From an uncultured bacterium (GTDB lineage: Bacteria; Patescibacteriota; Minisyncoccia; Phycocordibacterales; UBA9973), in contig CAIVNB010000058.1 in assembly GCA_903907175.1 (NCBI GenBank), positions 1 to 23,657 on the forward strand: a DNA stretch of 23,657 bases. Direction: 5' to 3'. A model generated the notes under the pieces. The model had not been told where the DNA came from and searched no databases. It was given only the letters and a program-made list of their open reading frames with translations. Below are positions 20,662 through 23,657 of this stretch, in pieces. A program made the translations under genes and the position numbers. The first letter of the stretch is position 1. Every line of letters starts with the position of its first letter.

Positions 20662-21720
20662 ATGGAAAACTTTAAAAAAGGTTTTATATTAATGGAAGTT
20701 TTTTCATTGGTTGTAATTATTGTAATATTAATAACGATAGTAATTATTGTATTTTTCCCTAATAAAGATAAAAATAGTTTAGACGCTGCCAAACAGATTG
20801 CAACTAGTATTGCAAATCAGATAAGAAATATTTCGTTAGATGGTGGGGGGATAGTAGCTCCTTTAGATAATTCTACTGGAGGTGGACCTATTTGTACTAT
20901 TTGTTCAAGCAATGAAAAATGGCCTTCATTAGCGAAGACAGGCTATGTTTATAATGTTATTACTGATTCTAATATTTTTCATGGAGATTATTCATTTTCT
21001 TTAGTAAAACAAGATGAATATTCAATTGCTGTTTCATTATCTAATGGCGTAATTTCAATTTCAATTAATGGACTTGTTTTAAAAGAAGATACGCCTTCTT
21101 TGTCGAAAACAGAAGAAGTTTGCGGATTTCTTATTGTTGGAGGATATGGAGTGGTTCTTGCAAAAGATGGAAAGTGCTGGCTTGATAGAAATCTTGGAGC
21201 GAAAAATATTGCAAAAAGCTACAATGATTCTAATGCTTATGGTGATTTGTATCAATGGGGAAGAGGTGCTGATGGACATCAAGTTAGGGATAGTGGTACA
21301 ACTACTATTTTAAGTATTACTGATAGTCCAGGTAATAATAATTTTATTAAAAATTCTGTTTCTGATTATTCATGGAGAGATCCAATGAATTATAATTTAT
21401 GGCAAGGTGTAAATGGGATAAATAATCCTTGTCCTACTGGATTTAGATTGCCAACAATATCAGAATGGGAAACATTAATATCAACTGAGAGAATTATCAA
21501 TTCTGCTACTGCATATAACTCAACCCTAAAACTTGTTGCAGGTGGTTATCGTGGTTTTGATAATGCCAATATAAATTTATTAAATACTTATGGTTTTTAT
21601 TGGGCTAGTAGTATAAGTACTCCATATCCTTTTTCAATAAATTTTGGTAAATCTTCGATAGATTTTGATAATAAATATCCTTATGCAAATGGTGAATCTG
21701 TTCGTTGTGTTAAAAATTAG
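20662..21720 (+). CDS. Pilin-like protein with FISUMP C-type-lectin domain
   Basis: This 352-residue protein has a type IV pilin-like N-terminus: KKG followed by FILMEVFSLVVIIVILITIV, with cleavage expected after G7 and the conserved Glu at mature position +5 (E12). A low-complexity and beta-rich middle follows. The C-terminal FISUMP domain has KDGKCWLDRNLGAK, YGDLYQWGRGADGHQ, NPCPTGFRLPTISEWETL, FYWASS and ESVRCVKN. It is probably a surface-displayed lectin-fold adhesin assembled by pilus machinery. FISUMP and DUF1566 domains are both DGR target folds, but here the 3' end is AT-rich and does not look mutagenised. The gene sits where the body of a second radC would be. TATAAT at 20635-20640 may serve it. 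Confidence 0.82.
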   Translation: MENFKKGFILMEVFSLVVIIVILITIVIIVFFPNKDKNSLDAAKQIATSIANQIRNISLDGGGIVAPLDNSTGGGPICTICSSNEKWPSLAKTGYVYNVITDSNIFHGDYSFSLVKQDEYSIAVSLSNGVISISINGLVLKEDTPSLSKTEEVCGFLIVGGYGVVLAKDGKCWLDRNLGAKNIAKSYNDSNAYGDLYQWGRGADGHQVRDSGTTTILSITDSPGNNNFIKNSVSDYSWRDPMNYNLWQGVNGINNPCPTGFRLPTISEWETLISTERIINSATAYNSTLKLVAGGYRGFDNANINLLNTYGFYWASSISTPYPFSINFGKSSIDFDNKYPYANGESVRCVKN

Positions 21721-21736
21721 TTAGTTTTTTCTCCAT
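21710..21736 (-). pseudogene. Remnant of a second radC 5' end
   Basis: On the minus strand it reads MEKKLTNF and stop, against MEKALSNF at the start of the intact radC, with homologous upstream sequence. It abuts the stop codon of the FISUMP gene, overlapping it by 11 bp. Confidence 0.5.
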
Positions 21737-21924
21737 AACATATTGTATTTAAAATTGTTACTCAATCCTGTTATATTCACTTTTCAAACATCTATCTTGG
21801 TGTGAGTATATCGAGCGAAGTAAAATAATCAAAATTGACAATATAAAAATCGAGTGTTAAAAGTATCTAAATCATTGTACGACATCATTTTATTGACTGT
21901 GTATAATATATCAGTTATACTCAA
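21737..21924. repeat. Direct repeat, copy 2 (ends in an exact 57-bp repeat)
   Basis: This is the partner of 20164-20349. Its last 57 bases (21868-21924) are identical to copy 1, and the remainder is diverged. Copy starts are 1573 bp apart. Confidence 0.85.
21893..21921 (+). promoter_or_regulatory. Promoter in repeat copy 2
   Basis: TTGACT (21893-21898), a 17-bp spacer and TATACT (21916-21921), facing the recombinase through a leader of about 220 nt. Confidence 0.6.
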
Positions 21925-21942
21925 TACATTAAAAATTTAATA

Positions 21943-22005
21943 ACAGATTCGTTGCCCATAAATGGGACTCTCCTTTATAGGAGCGGAACGAACAGCGAAG
22001 TCTGT
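21943..22005 (+). ncRNA. Putative structured leader: three-way junction
   Basis: P1 pairs ACAGATTCGTTG (21943-21954) with CAGCGAAGTCTGT (21993-22005), with one bulge and one G-U. It encloses hairpins CCCA-TAAA-TGGG (21955-21966) and CTCCT-TTAT-AGGAG (21970-21983). I match it to no known RNA family. Confidence 0.4.
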
Positions 22006-22034
22006 GTTCAAGCCACTATGTATCATATGTGTGT

Positions 22035-22080
22035 TAAGGTTGTTTTTAGAGGTCCTTAAGGACTTCCAAAAGCCACCTTA
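22035..22080. repeat. 46-nt imperfect palindrome in the recombinase leader
   Basis: Left arm 22035-22057 (TAAGGTTGTTTTTAGAGGTC...) and right arm 22058-22080 pair over 23 positions: 19 Watson-Crick, 2 G-U and 2 mismatches. It could be an RNA hairpin or a recombinase/replication palindrome. Confidence 0.65.
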
Positions 22081-22112
22081 TACCTTTATAGTTATGAGAT
22101 TGCTTGCACATT

Positions 22113-22146
22113 GACCCGATGGTTCGTTCCGGCGGGTCTTTGTGTT
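22113..22146 (+). terminator. Attenuator-like hairpin just before the recombinase
   Basis: GACCCG (22113-22118) pairs with CGGGTC (22133-22138), followed by TTTGTGTTT, ending 4 nt before the ATG. Its loop contains GTTCGTTCCG, complementary to 21984-21993. Confidence 0.45.
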
Positions 22147-22149
22147 TAT

Positions 22150-23028
22150 ATGAAAGAAAAAGTAAAGCAATATTTAGAATGGAAGGGAACTTATGCCCAT
22201 CGTGCCAGTGTAAATTATAGAATATGGCTCGATAGATTCATCGAGGTTTGTGGAGACAAACCAATTGAAGAGTATTCGATTAGTGATTATGTAAAATATA
22301 AGCATTGGATTGAAAATCATTTCAGTCCATATTGTGTGATGTACGCAACAATCGTTATCAAGAATTTTTTTCGATTCTACCGAGACCAAAATTTTATTTG
22401 CTTATCTCCGTCATTTATTAAATTACCACACGTCACAGCAAAGTCACATCGAGCTGTTACAGAGGAGGAATTCAATAAGACAATTGAAGGTATCCCTGAA
22501 AACAATTTTAGATCACTCAGAGACCTATTATTGATCCGTCTGCTCTGGGATACAGGTGTCCGTGTTTCTGAGCTATGTGACTTAGACATCTCGCAAATAA
22601 ATGAAAAGAAGCACTCAGCAGTAATCCGAACAAAGAAAACAGGGAATCAACGCATAATAGTTTGGTCTGAAGACACAAATCATCTATTAATGAAATACAT
22701 GGGTATGCGGCTCGAGCTTAATCACGTCAATCATGCTTCTGCACTTTTTATAACCTGAACTAAGCAAGATGGTTGGAGCTATAGAATATCACCAAGGACC
22801 GTACAAAGAATTATCAAAATCTATGTCAACGGAGCAGGTATTAATGAAAAAATCACTCCGCATAGTTTTCGTCATGGTTGGGCACACAAAAGACGTGACC
22901 AGAATGCTCCACTTGCTTTTATCCAAAGGGGGCTTGGACATCTGAATCCAATATCAACATTTATCTACGAGCAATACAATGATAATGAATTTGTTAGCCA
23001 TGCCAACAGTTATCTTCATATTACTTAA
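22150..23028 (+). pseudogene. Tyrosine recombinase (XerC/D-like) with in-frame TGA
   Basis: The frame encodes 292 residues with one stop, TGA at codon 203 (22756-22758). It has an N-terminal SAM-like DNA-binding domain (KVKQYLEWKGTYAHRASVNY) and a catalytic domain with R138 (TGVRVSEL), a lysine in IRTKKTGN, H238-x-x-R241 (PHSFRHGW), H264 (GLGHLNP) and Tyr273 (STFIYEQY). All catalytic residues survive across the stop, so the mutation is probably recent, an error, or suppressed. CGA to TGA is a one-step route. I start at 22150 rather than the TTG at 22111, which falls inside the leader hairpin. It is the last gene before the right att-like repeat, a typical integrase position. Confidence 0.85.
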
Positions 23029-23228
23029 AAAGTTTTCCACTTTATTGTTGCAGGAAATTATTTCTAATGTTAAACTCTCATTAAGCAGTATTTTAATACA
23101 TTAATAAACAGGGAAGTAGAAAAATCCGGTTTATTCCTCAAGCGTTATCAACGCTTCGAAAGATATAGTATGTCGCACAATATATCTTTCCGACATAGTC
23201 CTTATACCTAATATATCAAAAATCACTA
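23029..23228. other. Right end of the element
   Basis: It contains AGGGAAGTAG (23110-23119), the hairpin AAGCGTT-ATC-AACGCTT near 23139-23155, and the right att-like repeat. No gene is seen. Confidence 0.5.
23168..23188 (+). repeat. Right att-like direct repeat with inverted arms
   Basis: Identical to 15705-15725. Here TATGTCG (23169-23175) has an inverted partner CGACATA (23191-23197), giving two arms around a 15-bp centre, as expected for a tyrosine-recombinase core site. Confidence 0.6.
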
Positions 23229-23561
23229 TTAATCAGAGTTGCTATTAGACGTGATTGGTGCAAAGTTTTCGTAATCTGTAGGTTTACCATCGCGAACTTT
23301 TTCCATATTATTTATAAATGAAGTCCAAAAAATTTTTATAAAAACATCATTCCAAAGATATGAAGCTGGGTCCTTTAAGTATTTGTCCCAAAATGTTTTT
23401 GTGTTGTCTGCGACGTAATGTATATTACTTTGACCATCTGGGCTCTCGACAATTGTCTTAATATTTATCTTGAAGTAGCTAAGAATCAAAACAAACATAA
23501 ATCCTATTATTAAGGTATTAAAGATACTAGTTCCTCCTTTTTTGTTAAAAATATTTATCAT
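23229..23561 (-). CDS. Small membrane protein, chromosomal
   Basis: This 110-residue protein has one hydrophobic helix (about residues 14-30) followed by a soluble domain (YFKINIKTIVESPDGQSN, then DNTKTFWDKYLKDPASYLWN and FINNMEKVRDGKPTDYENF). I recall similar N-in, single-helix proteins with INIKSIVESP and DP..Y.W.D signatures in Parcubacteria genomes, often next to another small membrane protein as here, but the role is unknown. It restarts chromosome-type gene content after the right repeat. Confidence 0.7.
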   Translation of the reverse strand: MINIFNKKGGTSIFNTLIIGFMFVLILSYFKINIKTIVESPDGQSNIHYVADNTKTFWDKYLKDPASYLWNDVFIKIFWTSFINNMEKVRDGKPTDYENFAPITSNSNSD

Positions 23562-23565
23562 TTTT

Positions 23566-23657
23566 TTAAAAAACGCTACGAATTACATTCACAACCCAAT
23601 CGAAAACAGTTTTTGGTGAAATATGAAAAAAATAACTTAAAAGAAAAAGGGCTATAA
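23566..23657 (-). CDS. C-terminal end of a membrane protein (partial)
   Basis: Twenty-nine codons are visible before TAA, beginning IALFLLSYFFHISPKTVFDW and ending IRSVF. There is a hydrophobic segment then an amphipathic end. The 5' part lies outside the window. It ends 4 bp before the start of the 110-aa gene, suggesting an operon. Confidence 0.5.
   Translation of the reverse strand, partial: IALFLLSYFFHISPKTVFDWVVNVIRSVF

Larger units (their letters stand above)
15705..23188. mobile_element. Integrated element with replication gene, toxins, DGR remnant and recombinase
   Basis: The ends are defined by a 21-bp exact direct repeat (15705-15725; 23168-23188). Between them lie a replication protein with an embedded origin, an AbiEii-type gene, Fic, a DGR target with avd, radC, a tRNA gene, a FISUMP gene and a tyrosine recombinase next to the right end: a cargo typical of an integrative plasmid or phage-like element. 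Chromosome-type genes flank both sides. Several genes are broken (Fic frameshift, recombinase nonsense codon, truncated gene at 19197-19532, partial second radC), so it is probably immobile now. The boundaries are an inference. Confidence 0.6.

Noticed and set aside
20905..21720. FISUMP gene as a second DGR variable region
   Set aside because: Its 3' end keeps the AT-rich codon use of the rest of the gene and has no hairpin or near-copy elsewhere in the window.
22035..22080. Integron attC site
   Set aside because: The palindrome lacks the GTTRRRY/RYYYAAC core pair (GTTAAGG and ACCTTATAC are seen), and the recombinase shows no integron-integrase insertion that I can recognise.
22756..22758. 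Alternative genetic code with TGA as an amino acid
   Set aside because: TGA terminates the LapA-domain gene in an ATGA overlap at 4461-4464, and no other recognised gene in the window contains an internal TGA.
1..23657. CRISPR array or rRNA genes
   Set aside because: No regularly spaced direct repeats of 23-47 bp with unique spacers and no rRNA-like conserved stretches were seen; the only short tandem repeats are the three contiguous 22-bp iterons.

Overview
The window looks like a chromosomal segment of a low-GC member of the Candidate Phyla Radiation (Patescibacteria, probably Parcubacteria), carrying an integrated and decaying mobile element of about 7.5 kb. The assignment is inferred from strong AT bias, short genes and intergenic gaps, many small membrane proteins of the kind seen in these genomes, a minimal DnaX, and repeated -10 boxes placed about 7 nt before ATG codons that lack Shine-Dalgarno sequences. 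The standard code fits: the ATGA overlap at 4461-4464 uses TGA as a real stop.

Positions 1-15653 are ordinary chromosome. Pyrimidine synthesis comes first (3' end of carB, then pyrB), followed by dnaX. Next are small hypothetical genes, a LapA-domain protein with a membrane-anchored partner, a CSC-motif permease, tRNA-Gln(TTG), two short membrane proteins, a 20-codon lysine-rich gene, a DUF2231 membrane protein, a CrtC/AttH-like protein and an orphan histidine kinase. A cell-envelope block follows: a CARDB-like surface protein, a small polytopic protein beside the transpeptidase PBP2, a PlsC-type acyltransferase and a CtpA-type S41 protease. The block ends with ribosomal proteins L9 and L27 and an exported protein with an Ada-like metal-binding motif.

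Positions 15705-23188 are interpreted as a mobile element between two copies of a 21-bp direct repeat. From left to right it holds a small hypothetical gene, a phage O-like replication protein with iterons and a DnaA box inside its reading frame, and an AbiEii-type nucleotidyltransferase. A frameshifted Fic gene is fused at its end to a DUF1566/Lcl C-type-lectin gene whose 3' end looks like the variable region of a diversity-generating retroelement (DGR). Then come a hairpin, an Avd-like DGR accessory gene, a truncated gene and a short radC. A second copy of the radC flanks encloses tRNA-Ser(CGA) and a pilin-like FISUMP gene. A structured leader precedes a tyrosine recombinase interrupted by TGA. 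No reverse transcriptase or template repeat was found, so the DGR is either an orphan remnant or supplied in trans.

After 23188 chromosomal genes resume on the minus strand with two small membrane proteins, the last one cut by the window edge.

All similarity statements come from reading motifs by eye. No database search, fold prediction or alignment program was run.
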